DNA from: Lottia gigantea
Lineage: Eukaryota; Mollusca; Gastropoda; Lottiidae
NCBI RefSeq assembly: GCF_000327385.1
Contig: NW_008710013.1
Span: 782,821-846,820 of the forward strand
Length of the DNA stretch: 64,000 nt
Direction of reading: 5' to 3'
Every line of letters starts with the position of its first letter. Within the stretch, counting starts at the first letter, position 1. Shown here piece by piece: positions 14,631 to 36,300 of this stretch. A program made the translations under genes and the position numbers. Below the pieces are notes generated by a model, which did not search any database, had not been told where the DNA came from, and saw nothing but the letters and a program-made list of their open reading frames with translations.

Positions 14631-15282
14631 AAAAGATAGCTTGCCAAGCAAGGTATTATACGCTCACCATCAACTTTGATTTTGAATAAAAATATTTAGC
14701 AATAAAGTAACAATTACCAGTATTCGAAATATTCCATCTTCAGTTTGAATACACTTCTTTCGAATTCTTTAGGGCGAGAAAACGTGTTCAATATTTAGCT
14801 CGTGAAAACTCTAGAAGACAAATATTCAATCTTCAGCGCGGCACTGAATAATAAAACCAAGCTTTGTCAAAATCCGGCAAGAATCATGCCTTCTAGAGTT
14901 TTTACGAGCTACAAATTGAGCGAGTTTTCAAGAACAATGGCAATAACTCATACTAAATATTTTTCGATTTTTCTGATTTTCGTTAGGGTTTATCCTTGGG
15001 CGATAACAAACACTCACACAAGTTTCATCAAAATCCGTCATGAATTGCATCTTCTAGAGTGTTTACGAGCGTTCCAAGAACAAGGGTAATAACTCATAGT
15101 AAATATTTTTCGATTCGTCTGATTTTCAACAAGGTTCATCCTTTGGTGATTACAAGTCGAAATCAGTCAAGAATTGTGCCTTGAAGAGTGTTTTGAGCAA
15201 TTGTGGACGGACCGTCCGGACGGACGGACCGATGGACATGGGTGACGGCAATATACGCTCCACATTTCATGTGGGCGTATAA
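14631..15282 (-). repeat. GGGCGTATA-family dispersed element, copy C2
   Basis: Both ends are present: aaaagatagcttgccaagca with tatacgctcacc on the left, and atacgctccacatttcatgt running into gggcgtataa on the right, a terminal hairpin. In between are about two to three ~160-bp units (ctagagtgtttacgagc...aactcatactaaatatttttc) and a GGACGGACGG tract. It lies between the MPRIP-like exon and HIF1AN. Confidence 0.8.
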
Positions 15283-15964
15283 ATACGGACCAGAGCAGAT
15301 ACAGAGCGATTTCTTGACTCTGTGAACGGCTAATAAGGTTCCAAAAAGGGAGAATCTCCGTTATATTGCCATTACTTTGTGGTATTTTCCTATCCTGGTT
15401 TGTATAATTGACGTTTTTACTGAATCGTATTAGAAATACGGACATCACGTTGAGCTTGAGTTTGAGCCTCTGTAATTGTAACCGCGTAGGATTGCGTTAG
15501 GAACCAAAGAAAGAAAGGGAAATCTCCCACAGTATAAAGAGGACTCATCCCGTTAGAAGCGAACGTTAACTAATTGTCATCTACCTACCTGGCCCCTTTT
15601 GGCACTTTAATTGCCAACTGTCCGCAAACGCAAAAAATCGACAACTGAGCTATTTGTTGCGCTTACAGATCCTTTGTACATTGGTAGTTTTGTTTATCAC
15701 CGAATACGGACACATGTAATCACGTTTTGAGTTTGAGCTTCAGTTTGAGTTACGCTTACATACACAAAGTCATGTTTTCGCAGCTTTATAGGGATATAGT
15801 CCTTGCACAGTACGGCTACGCTCATTTCTGTCGGGCCGCGTAATTTGGTCCAAAAATGTTCTTGGGCTAGTTGGCCCAATTATTTCTGGGCATACTAATA
15901 TGACCACTTAATATTCCAGGTCCCATTAACAAATGATTAATTGTCGTATTGAAAACCCAAAATG

Positions 15965-16078
15965 CCAGTCAGAAGTGTATGACTAAAGGTTTTAATATTT
16001 CATACTTGTGATTGTTTCCGTCCTGCCAAATGTTCTTATCTTATAACAAAGTCTCTATAGTGGGCGTATACTAGCCTT
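15965..16078 (+). repeat. GGGCGTATA-family remnant, copy C3
   Basis: A diverged copy of one family end: cagaagtgtatgactaaagg, then atttcatacttgtgattgtt and agtgggcgtata. The rest of the element is absent. Confidence 0.6.
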
Positions 16079-16657
16079 TTTTTTTCAGATTAACCCCAAC
16101 TACCCTCCACTCCCCTCCCCCTATCATTAACATTAGGCTATATTATATTAATTTATTTGATTTAGTGTTTGGTAAGAGATTGCATAAATAGTGCCATTGG
16201 TCATTTGATTATGTGGAAACTTGCTTGTGCACAATACGGCATTCGGTACTGAAATCTCACAGATATCTAATCTCACGCTTGAAAAAAGATACTTCCATAA
16301 CATATGAAACACGGGAAAACGTGCAAAATGGGGCGTAGCGTAATTGTAGCCGCACAGAAATTCAACAGGTGCTCGAAATGACTTGCGGTCTGGAAACCAG
16401 TAGTAATAAGTGAGTTGTCTGCCTTCCTTGATCTACTTTATGGGAAATCATTGTGTAAAATTTGATCGGATAAAAGAAATACTCATTTCACATGAAATCG
16501 ATCTAAAACTGATCAATTTGGATTTACTGTTGTCTGTTTTCATTGACTGATTCATTTCTAAAAATACACAATTTTCACCAATGGAATTCGAATCTTTTCA
16601 AATGTAAACAAATACCATTTCATGAATTAAAATAATTACTCCCAACTACTTTCCATC

Positions 16658-24515
<7,858 letters not shown>

Positions 24516-26319
24516 AGACATAAAGCCGCTGTTAACCTGTGATGTTTTTTAACAAGAATATTTTTTATATTTAATTTAATTCTCATATTTACCAATCCAT
24601 GTTTTATATTTTCCATTTGATGTACCCAGCGTATTTATAGTGAGTGAAAAGCTTTAAGTTTTTATACATGCACAGTAAATGTGGATAAATATTTGTTATA
24701 TTCCAATGAGGAATGATGTATTTTAGATGTAATCATATATATTTCCCTTAGTGATTATTAGTGATAATCTGTATTTTCATTACTATTGCCCTAAAGTTGA
24801 TTAATTTATCTCAATATTTTGTATGAATCAAATAAATTTAAGTAAGAATATACAATAAATATTGTCACTGTTAAAATAGTGCCCAATACATTAATTGAAT
24901 AGCAATATAGAAATATTAAAACAGAACTTAAAAAAAAACATGTTGTTTGTCAGATAAGTTAATGAGTTCTGAAAATTGTTTTATTTTTGGTAATTTATTA
25001 TGTCAAAATGTTGATTTCATTTTACATGTTACAAAATTTTGTATTTCCATGGTTACTCCAGGTATCATTTCTTCCCCAGTTGTTTGAATACTTCTTTATG
25101 ATGTAGCAATTTATTTAGTCACATTTTAAAGCTTACAGTTAAACTGTCTAGATTGTAAAAATTCTCCAATGTCTTCCACGAAAGAGATGATGTGGGGTGA
25201 AAAAGATTTTTTTTTTGTAAATTGAGGTCAAAGAATACTTATTATTAGAAGCAAAAGTTTTATCAGCATATTAAAGGTTTAACAATTTACATTACTATAC
25301 TTTTGCCTATCAGAGGATAAGTTTTATCTGTTGGTGCTAGAAGCCTTAAACATTAAATCATAGTTATGCCTTGAAGTCAGAACATTTATGGGATATCCCA
25401 GGCAAGTCCTTTAAAACTGTTATACCTGTGAAGTAAGAAATATAATAATATTTCTTTTGAGAGGAAAAGCTCATAAAATTGTGACTTGACTTATATTTTA
25501 TTGAAATATAAGCTTAAAAGCTGTTGTTATATAATTGTTTGGTTTCAATTACTATTAATTCTAGACTGTTGTAGGACATTATTGATTAATTTGGCGACAT
25601 CTCTATCCCTGAAAGTGCATAATATGTTGAATGATTACATCCTATATACAACATCTTAAAGATTGTATTATATTTGTTTTAAAATCATTGTGTTTGTATC
25701 AAAGTGAATGTTAAGATTGTGCTGTATATATTTCAGTATTTTTTCTTAAATTAAAATGTTATAAATTGAGTGAATATTTTTTTTGTTTTTTATGAATTGT
25801 CCCAGAAACAAGATTAACAAATGAAGCCAAGCCAACAGTCCAGTGCCTGACTGCAGTGGCTAAGAAAGGCATCACATTTATGAACCAATAGGCCTAATGG
25901 TCTATAACTTAAAACTGAGAACAAGGAAAGGAAAGCTGGCCAGTGCTGGCCCCTGCATATTTTTGCATCCTCGGAAATGATAAATTATTTACATGTGTGA
26001 CCTCTGCATTTGCATGTTTTGATTCACTTGGGTTATCTTTACAACCTCCACCTGCAGAATTTTTCCTATCATTTCAAAGTAATGTCAAATTTATTATCTA
26101 TTTATAACATATACAAAGTGGCACAATTTTTCATTAGCCAAATTTCCTTATAATTCCTGGCTGTACTTGGAATTCCAAATAGTCAGCCGAAAAATTCTAT
26201 GGCCATATTCTTTTGTTGTTTCAATGAATTTTAACAATAAATTATTCTTACGTTTTACTTACCTTATTTGACAGTCATTATTTCTTTATTTTTTAACTCA
26301 TTGTTCAATTGTTTTATTA
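24516..26319. other. HIF1AN 3' region and intergenic spacer
   Basis: The 3' untranslated region starts here. AATAAA at 24831 and further AATAAA-like signals near 24852 and 26236 are candidate polyadenylation signals. No other gene is visible. Confidence 0.5.
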
Positions 26320-26595
26320 AGGATAAATATTAAGAAGAGATAATTATACCATTTGGTATCCATACAATGTGTTTTTCTGGACTGATTTACAGATCATTTT
26401 ACCTGAAATAGGTGATGTATTTTGCAGTCGTCAAGTTGGTTACCCATGAAAGATGGGTCAAAGTGGGGGATCCATAAAGAAAATCGAAACAAACCAATTT
26501 TACTTATTTTATAGAATATCTGAAGAAACAACTAAGACATAAAAAAAATTTAGCTGTTGAATCCTTATATGCACGAATATAGGTTACACCACTTT
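26320..26595 (-). repeat. Truncated CAGTGGTGTAACC element, copy D5
   Basis: Reverse-strand copy of about the first third of the D family. It contains the inverse of the gtgtaacctatattcgtgca end at 26575-26592 and the internal tttgacccat, ggtaaccaactt and gaaaaacac blocks in the same order. The other end is missing and the sequence is more diverged than D1-D4. Confidence 0.65.
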
Positions 26596-26904
26596 AGTTT
26601 AAGAGTATTATATCTCTAACTGAGCTTACAGTTACTGACATGATTTTTTATGAAGTTTACCATTTTGCATGATTTCTACTGTTCAGAAGATGTCAAAATA
26701 ATCATGGCAATTATTTTGTGCACTATAGAAAACAATTCAAACAAACAGGCCTAGTCTATGCAAAATCATGGTTCCTTTAGTTTGGATATCACTGCCTTTA
26801 AAATTAATTAAGTGTGTTCTCAGTTTAGAATTACTCCCCCTCTTTATTTTCAACATGGCGGACCACGTGTTCTAAAAAATGTAAACAAACTTAAAATCTG
26901 AAAT

Positions 26905-27078
26905 AAAAAAAAACATCATCAACTGACAGACAACTTGAATATGATGTGAATTAATGAGTCTGGGGCGGGGACACATAGATTTTGAACTGTGAACACTAAT
27001 ATTCACACGCTTAGCTAAGAAAAGAAATCCGCTTCTGAGACTAAGGAACGAATGGCGAACTGTCCTGTTAAGGTTATT
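26905..27078 (-). repeat. Decayed AGGGACAG-family copy upstream of BMS1
   Basis: The end gagactaaggaacgaatggc followed by gaactgtcctgttaagg resembles the family end at 1355-1405, and the inner aactgtgaacactaatattc block is shared too. Just upstream, acatggcggac at about 26851 resembles a YY1-type motif; I cannot say whether it serves BMS1. Confidence 0.4.
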
Positions 27079-27300
27079 TAATTGTTATTTTATCGTATGG
27101 ACGACTCAAAATTAAGTTATTGCCAGAATTTGTCACACGCAAATGTGTGTTTAGCTTATGATCGATAGATAATGACATGTCTATCAAGTTGGGTAGATGA
27201 GATTTATAACTCACCCAAATTTCAAATGATTTTTTATCCTCTGCATATAAATACAGAAGTGAAGAAGAATATTTGGGTAGATATTCATTAGTAACTAATA

Positions 27301-30300
27301 ATGGAAGGAGAAAGGACTGAAAATAAGACCTACAGACCTAGAGCAGCTGGAGTCAAAGCACGCAAAAAGAAAGCCAAGAAGGGAGGGGAAAAGGATGAGG
27401 ATTTGACACCACGGCAAAGAAATCCTAAAGCTTTTGCAATTCAATCTATAAGAAAAACAGAGAAGACAGTCAGAAGGTAGAAGAATTATTTAGATTTATG
27501 CCATATATATTTGATTTACTTGAATTGTTAAGCATCCAACTATAACGTGCATATACAGTGGTGTAACCTATTTTCGTGGATATAGCCTAAGGATTCAACA
27601 CCGAATTTCGTCAAAGTTGAAAAAAACAGAATTTTTCTTTTATGTCTTAGATGTTTCCACAGATATTCTACAAAATAATTAAAATTTGTTTGTTCTGATT
27701 TTCTTTATAAATCTTTCACTTTGACCCATATTTCATGAACAACCAACTCGGCAACGGCGGCAGAATGCATCACCTAATTTCGTGTACAATGTTTGATCTA
27801 TAAATAAGTCTAGAAAAACATGTTGTATTGATACCGGGTGGTAAAATTAACTTCACTTAGTATTTATCTTTAATATCAATTCATTATAACTAGTGACAAT
27901 TGCTTCAAAGAACCACGATTTAAAAAAAAAAATAAAATAAGACAAAATAAGATAAGATTGCTAAAAGTCACTGAAACAACATAAGAATATGGCCCACTTT
28001 GTGTTCCATAGAAATTTTCTGCTGACATGGAAACCGGTAGTTGATCACGTGACTTCATTCGTTGGACTACATTCTAACAGACGACACTTGGAATTCCGAT
28101 TACCGCTTGGAATTATAAGGAAATTCGGCCGATAAAAAATGGTGACATTTGGTAATAACTGAAATCCGCCATTTTGTATTTGTCAAAGTATACATTAATA
28201 CATTTTACCTTGCTTGAAATTACTGGATTCATTCTACTAGCTGATATTGTAGAGATAACACATGTTTATCGAAACAAGCAAATGCGGAGGTCACATGAGG
28301 TCGCACATGTAAATTATTAATCATTCCCGGAGATGCACTATAAAATTTGTTAGCACGAAATTAGGTTACTTGACTGTATATCTGAGGAGAAGCCTGGATT
28401 TGTTTTCTGTACTTTTCTGACTATTCTCTAATTTGATAATGAAATCCAAATATTATTTTTCAGGACTTTAGATTTAAAAGTGAAGAAACAGCACATACCA
28501 TTTGTTGATAGAACGCCTGTTGAACCTCCGCCTATAATAGTTGCTATAGTTGGACCCCCTAAAGTAGGAAAGACAACTCTTTTGAAATGTTTGGTAAAAA
28601 ATTATACTAGACAGAAACTCTCTAATGTGAATGGACCTATAACAGTTGTAGCAGGTAGGGCAATATTATAGGTATATGGTGATCAGATCATTATCACTTA
28701 AAAAAAAAACCAACAGTTTGAAATGAACCAACTCTGCTGTAAATCTATTATGTAATTGACAGTTAAGGCTGAGCTCTAAAAGGGTGGGTTTTAAAAGCCA
28801 ACCGCCTAACGCTGCCAACCAGCATACCGGGATGAAAAAATGAGCATTGTTAAATTTAAGGATCGCAGATTTTCATACTACAAAATGAAACTATTCAATT
28901 TGACGAAATTTTTGTTGACGTCAATATTATGGAATCAAAATTATTTTAAAAATGAAACGAAACAAATTAATATTTCTTTTTTTGCTTTGAGATATTTTCC
29001 TTCACATTTTCTGATTCAATTTGTGTTTAAAATAGCATTAATCTCTTTTAAAAATAAAATGGGGCACACAATAAAACGTACGAAAACCTCTAGATTTATT
29101 TTTAATGATCACAACGACTGGACAAGGTCGTTTGTTTCAGAGTTACTTCCCTTAACTTTTTACTGTCATCGGGAACATAGAGCATCAAGGCCAAGGAATC
29201 TTTCTTCCACCTATAAGAATTTTTTCAAAATTGATCCTTGACGTAGACTATAATAATTCTGCGAATGCTCCTCCTGTTAATCCAACAGAATCATCGATAT
29301 ATGTAGTGGATAAAAATCTTCACCAAGACTGGAAGCACACTTCCAGTACTTGGAAAAATCAGGTGTCTAAATTAGCAAATATACTAACAATGACACAACT
29401 AGTCTTCCAGTCTTGGTGAAGATTTTTATTCTGTCAAATTGAATAGTTTCGTTTGGAGTATGAAAATCTACGATCCTTAAATTTAACAATGTTCATTTTA
29501 GCGCCCTTTTTTCACTCCGGTATGCCGGTTGGCAGCGGTAGCGGTTGGCCTTTAAAACCCACCCGCTCTAAAAGATCTGGCTGTACCAAAAATTCAATTT
29601 GTATAAGTATTCAAATCTTAAAATTTGAAAAAAGTAATGCTTTTCATTATCTTGTATTTACCCAGCAATACATGTTGCCATTATCTTGCAGGTAAACAAA
29701 GAAGAATAACATTTCTAGAATGTTCCAATGATATAAATTGTATGATAGATATTGGAAAGATAGCTGATCTTGTAAGTGCTTTTTTCTCTTGAACAAATGA
29801 AAGACTTCGATGTGCAGGAAACCATGAACCATATTTTTGCAGTATATCTCCATTGATATCTCAAGATATGCTTTTTATTTACATAATGATCTAAACCAAT
29901 GAGTGTAGTATTGGAGTTGTCTCACTTGCCAATGAATCTTGAAATGTGTGAGCATGTCATTGAGGGACTATTTTAGTAGAAATTGCAGGAGAACCACACT
30001 TACAAGTTATATGTTAAAGAAAATAACATACAAGATAATAATAGATAAGACATAATGTCATAAAAATCCCCCAGACTTGACAAGTCATGGACAAACTCCG
30101 TCAATCTGTTTGTCAACACTTCTAGAGAGTATAGATTTGTTTCCAATTTTAATGGAGTTTTCAATGAACATGAAGAATAATGATTTTTGCAAGCTTATGT
30201 ACATCTTATGCAATCTATTGCTTTGATTATTCATATTGAAAAGGTTGTATTGTTAACAGTGTATGGTCTGTTGCTTTCAATAGCATGAACAAACTGACTT

Positions 30301-33300
30301 TATCCCTGGTGACATAAAAAAATGCTCCTAGGATGTGTTTGTTTATTAGGCTTGAAACATTTCATCAGGAAGAGAAGTATGAAATATATCTTGTGCAATT
30401 TTGTATGGTTGATTCAAGGAGTTGAAATTCTATTTTATAGGTTTTGTTAATGGTGGATGCGAGTTTTGGATTTGAAATGGAGCAGTTTGAGTTTTTAAAT
30501 ATTTGTCAAGTTCATGGTTTCCCCAGAATTATGGGTGTTTTAACGCATTTAGATACATTTCAAGAAAATAAAAGAATGAGAAAGACAAAGAAAATGTTGA
30601 AGAATCGATTCTGGACTGAAATATATCAGGTTTGTTACAGAAAAGGTCTAAATATTAAGTTGATCTAGTCTATACTTTGTTTGAATCTTTGAATCAAACT
30701 ATGTGAAAAAGTTGGCCTATTTTTTTTTTTATTATATTTTAGTAAATGTCTCTAGATAGATTAGAATATATAGATATAGTATTTTTTTTTAATCTAGTCA
30801 ATGTTCAATGTTGCAGTTCTATGTGAAATTTGATAAATGTTCATATAGATTGCCAAGTTAAACTCAAATTATAACTGAAATCTGCACCTCAATGCCAGTG
30901 TTTTACAATAAAATGGATCTGCTATTTCAGGGTGCCAAGTTATTTTATCTATCAGGAATGGTGTATGAAGAGTATCAGAGAACTGAAATACATAATTTAT
31001 GCCGCTTTATATCTGTGATGAAATTTCGACCATTACAGTGGAGAATGAATCATCCTTACATACTTGCTGACAGGTACAGAGATATAAATTCAGTATTTTT
31101 CTTGATCTGTCAGCATCGACAGCGCTGAGTTGAATTTTATATCTGAAACGTGCAGTGTGTGACAGCTTGAGATGAACCTATATATATTATAATGTATTAT
31201 GATTATCTCTAATGGCTATCTTAGTGGAAATTTGAGTTTCAAACAACCTAAGGGTATTCAGATGATAAGTTTCATAGATAAGACCTATCTATTTTAGAAT
31301 GGAAGATATAACTAATGGTGAATCAATACGTCAGAATGGTAAATGTGATAGAAAAGTCTGTCTTTATGGTTATATTAGAGGTACACATTTAAAAAACAAA
31401 CAGACCATACATATACCAGGTAGTGTTTCTATTTTCATTATTTCAAATGTAGAAATAGCTTCATAGCAGCATGGAAAATAAATATTAAACAGTTTAAAGA
31501 ATATCTGGTTGCTTTTCTCTTTGACTGCTATATTTGATATCTCAAGAATCACGCATATTTCTAGAATAAGATTGATTTGATTTCTTTTTTGAATGAAGGT
31601 TGTGGTGATTTTGATATCAATGATATACAGTTAATACCTGATCCCTGTCCAACACCAGATAAGATTAAAAAACGCTCTTTAAATGAGAAGGAGAGAATGG
31701 TGTATGCTCCAATGGCTGGTGTTGGTGGAATTGTGTATGATAAAGATGCTGTTTACATTGATATTGGTGGACGCCATTCATATAATCTTACTGAGGTAAT
31801 ATTTTGTGTCATTTATATAATCTTACTGAGGTAATATTTTGTGTCATTTATATAATCTTACTGAGGTAATATTTTGTGTCATTTATATAATCTTACTGAG
31901 GTAACATTTCTTGTCATTTATATAATCTTACTGAGGTAATATTTTGTGCCATTCATATAATCTTACTGAGGTAATATTTTGTGTCATTTATATAATCTTA
32001 CTGAGGTAATATTTTGTGCCATTCATATAATCTTACTGAGGTAATATTTTGTGTCATTTATATGATCTTACTGAGGTAATATTTTGTGTCATTCATATAA
32101 TCTTACTGAGGTAATATTTTGTGTCATTTATATAATCTTACTGAGGTAATATTTTGTGTCATTTATATAATCTTACTGAGGTAATATTTTGTGTCATTTA
32201 TATGATCTTACTGAGGTAATATTTCTTGTCATTTATATAATCTTACTGAGGTAATATTTCTTGTCATTTATATAATCTTACTGACTTAATATTTCTTGTC
32301 ATTTATATAATCTTACTGACTTAATATTTCTTGTCATTTATATAATCTTACTGACTTAATATTTCTTGTCATTTAAGGATAGTCAGTAAGTAATATCTTT
32401 CTTCAGTTAAAGTTGAAACAAATTTGATATTTTTCAGTCAATATTTATATATTTTACCCTACCTCTATGTATAATTATTAGTTATTATTTGCAGGATAGT
32501 AGACCCAGTAATGAGTTAGTAGGTAATTTAATGGAGACCAGTAATCCTATAGATGAGAAGATGTCTAGCAGTAAAATGACATTATTTACTGGAACTGAAC
32601 CAATTACTGCTAGCAAGGCTGATGATTTAATGTTAGTATAAATCTTTTGGGAAAGAGCACAATGTTCTCAATATTGTCATGATGCTTTGAAAACTGTCAT
32701 TATGTCAAGCAAAAGGAAAATAAAAGAAATGTGTTTGGGTGTGGTTTACAGATTGGAATTGGACTGCTCTTAAGAAAATTAGATATTTGGTGATGACCAT
32801 AAGGTGTAGGCACACAAGTGTTCTTGGTTAGAGATTTTGGTCTCCAACTCGAATCTTGAGTAAAATCTCTCTTGTGTCTTCCACGACAAGATTATCGTGT
32901 CGCCGACAGGATTTATAATATTAAACAAGTTTGATCCAAGTTTTCAAATCCATGTGCTTGAGAATTATCCGTGTTTGAAAGTTAAAATGACGACTTGTCA
33001 TTTCTTGAGACTCTGTCATGTATAGAAGAGACATTTAAAGAAATTGGTTATTGTTGTAGATATCCAATAGAAGAGAAGGTTGATGTAGGAGGAGGTAGAA
33101 TAAGAAGAAGAGCTATATTTAAAGATGGACAACTCAATGAGGACAGTGGCAATGAAGATGTAAATATTTTTTTTTTGTGATTGAATGATTTTGACAAATG
33201 AGAACATAGAATTTTACCATTTTACATCTTAATCAAATTTTTCAAAAGATTACTAATATAGAAAAATAGTTATGAAAAATATCCTTCTAGGCAGAAGATG

Positions 33301-36300
33301 ATGATGAGGATGATGATGATGAAGAAGACAGTAATGAAGATGATGATGAAGTTGAAAATGAAGAAGAAGAAGATGAAGCTCCGCCATTAAAGAAGAACAA
33401 GGTAATCAGATTGTAATATGATTTGATTCTATGAGTAGAAGAATTGAATAATCACAGAAATAATCACAGAAATAATCACAGAAATAAACAAGTTATTCAA
33501 ATGTTATTTATTCCAGCTTGGGAAATGTACTGATGAAAGTGAAGAGTTTGCATTTGCAGACAGTGATGATGATTTAGAGAAAGAAGTTGTCAAGAAATCA
33601 TTAAAACAATCCAGAAAGATTGAGCATGATCATGATAGTGACGATGACAGTGAGGACGGTTCTAATTTTGACCAATCAGAAGGAGAATCTGATCAAGACA
33701 TCCAATCAAATGAAGCAGAAGTTGATGATGTTAAAGACGATGATGAAGGTGGTGGAATGGGTATGATTCTAAATTAATCTTGTTGTTGAAGCAAGCTATT
33801 GTAAAAGGTTTATTATGACCAATGAATATTATGTTTGTAGCACTCCCTGAATCTGTTTATTGGTTGAATTTTTGTGGAATATACATTCTTGATCAAAATT
33901 TCCACAGAACCAAACTCTTCCCATTAACAGTGTTTTATGCTTACTGATTCTCTCTTTCAGGTTTACAATGGAAAAATGACATGGTAGAGAAAGCTGCAGC
34001 GTCTTTTAAAGCTAGACAAAAAGGAAAAATAGATTACAGAAAAATTGTGTATGGTACAGGTAAGTGAACAGTCCCATTTCATAAAGCTGATATCCTATTA
34101 GATAAAAATAAATATAAAGGATGATAACTGTGTAGGCTCAATGAGTTTGATACATGCTCTCTAACCTGAAGGGTTAAAATTGGCAAAGCTTGAAAGAAAA
34201 CTATCAAATTTTTCAATCCAGTTTTCTCCTGTCATTGATGCAGGTCTAAGGGCTGACATGAAAAAAGCATCTTGATATTCAGATAAAAAGCAAACGTTTT
34301 GAGTTACACAGGCTTTGCATGCTAAAAATTCCCTTGAGAAGAAAATTGAAGAAATGCAGGCCAATGCAACTGTCCTGGCAAAATTTTCCTGTACATGACA
34401 TTGTCAAAGCAAAGCATTTGAATATCATTTAGCCTTCATCATTCACTCAATATGATTATTTTAGGTAAAATGGTTTAAATTAATCAATATATTTTATAAT
34501 AAATGATACATGAAATACTATTGTAGATATTAAGGAAGAAGAATATAAAGAAGAAAAAGAAGATGAATTAGGAGGATTATTTAAAGTTTTGAAACAGAAA
34601 AATATTGACAATAAAAATGATAGATATTCAATCAATAAAACAGACTGTTCTAAATTCTTCCCTGAAAATCCACAAGATTGGAGTTTAGATGAAGTTATAG
34701 CTAGTATTAAAGACTGTTTTATAACTGGACAGTGGTCAAAAGATAAAGATGCTAAAGCCAGATTAGATTTAGATGGTATGTTGGATCCTGAATTTAGCCT
34801 TTACATGCACAAAATAGCTAATGGAATAGTATTCAGTTAATGATTTATATTGAACAGTATATTCAAACTTGGCTGGAATACTTCAAATTATCTGCTTAAC
34901 AGAGGTGGTTTCTTTTTAAGAGCCATTCTGTGAATTTTTGAGGCAAATTGGACATTTCAATTTCATTTGCAGTCCTGCATTTTTGTATTACCAATTATTT
35001 GTCTCATATGAGCCCACACAGTCTGTCTAAAATTTTACCCACCATAATATCATCACAATGACCCTTCTACAAATTGAAAAAAATAATGATAAAAACATGA
35101 TATTTAAAATTCAAAACACTACATTCAAATTCAAATAATATGTTTTCAAACAGTTAATAGATAAAAATTTTACTTGCTGTTGATTGAAATGTCAACCCTT
35201 TATACACTTGACTTAGTCAAACCAGTAAAATATTGTAGATGAGTTGTATGGAGATTTTGAAGATCTAGAAACTGGAGAGAAGTTTACTGCTGAAGGAGAA
35301 GAAGAGGAGGAGCAAGAAGAAGAACAAGAGGATGGTGACAATGACAGTGGAGATAATAATGATGATAAAGACTCCACTAAACCAGGTCTGTGTCAAATAT
35401 TGAGAACTATGTCCTATTTGCTACCTCTGGAAAGTGAATAGTTTCCCCAGTGGGTAGTATTAATACTAATACATTTAGAAAATAAGGCACAAAATATGCC
35501 TCTATACCTTCCAAATGGCACTAAAAAAATCTGTAAAACATGCTTTCTAATGAAATGAAGTAATATATTACAACCTGAAAGCAAGATATTTGATCCTGAT
35601 AGAAAATTCTTTAGTATTTTTATACGCCCACATGAAATGGGGGCGTATATTGTCGTCACCCATATCTGTCGGTCCGTCCGTCCACAATTGATCGTAAACA
35701 CTCTACAAGACACAATTCGTGACGGATTTTGACAAAACTTGGTATGAGTGTTCGTAATGAACCCTATTGAAAATCAGAAGAATCGAAAAATATTTAGTAT
35801 AAGTTATTGCCCTTGTTCTTGAAAACACGTTCAATTTTTAGCTCGTAAACACTCTTGACAGTCAAATCTTGACAGATTTAACGAAACTTGGCATTTTCAC
35901 GAGCTAAAAATTGAACACGTTTTCAAGAACACGGGAAATAACTCATACTCAGTATTATTCAGTATTGCTCTAAAAAGTTCAAAAGAAGTGTATGACAGAA
36001 GGTTGAATATTTCATACTGGTGATTGTTACTGTACTGCTAAATATTTTTATTCAAAATCAAAGCTGCTAGTGGGCGTATATTACCTTGCCTGGCAAGCTA
36101 TCTTTAAGGATTGTTGACAAGTTAAAGAGTGTTGATGCTCATAATGTTTTATTTAATAGATAATGAAAAAAAGAAGACTAAAGCAGAAATGACAGCCAAT
36201 GAAAGAAGACAGATTCGTAAAGAACGACAGAAAGAGGCATTTGATGAACAGTATGATTTAAAAGATGAGTCAGCATTTTATGATGAGTGGAAGGCAGATT

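Noticed and set aside
28840-29241. 133-aa open frame in BMS1 intron 2
   Set aside because: It begins inside the terminal inverted repeat of the foldback element and resembles no protein; chance frame in a non-autonomous transposon.
32995-33059. Upstream extension of BMS1 exon 9 (frame opening at 32995)
   Set aside because: A ttgttgtag acceptor at 33059 gives the correct phase after exon 8 and matches the family; the upstream part is intron.
34776-34840. Open frame running past BMS1 exon 13
   Set aside because: The donor gtatgt at 34776 and exon 14 starting at 35239 restore the family sequence [13 protein letters not shown]; the extension is intronic.
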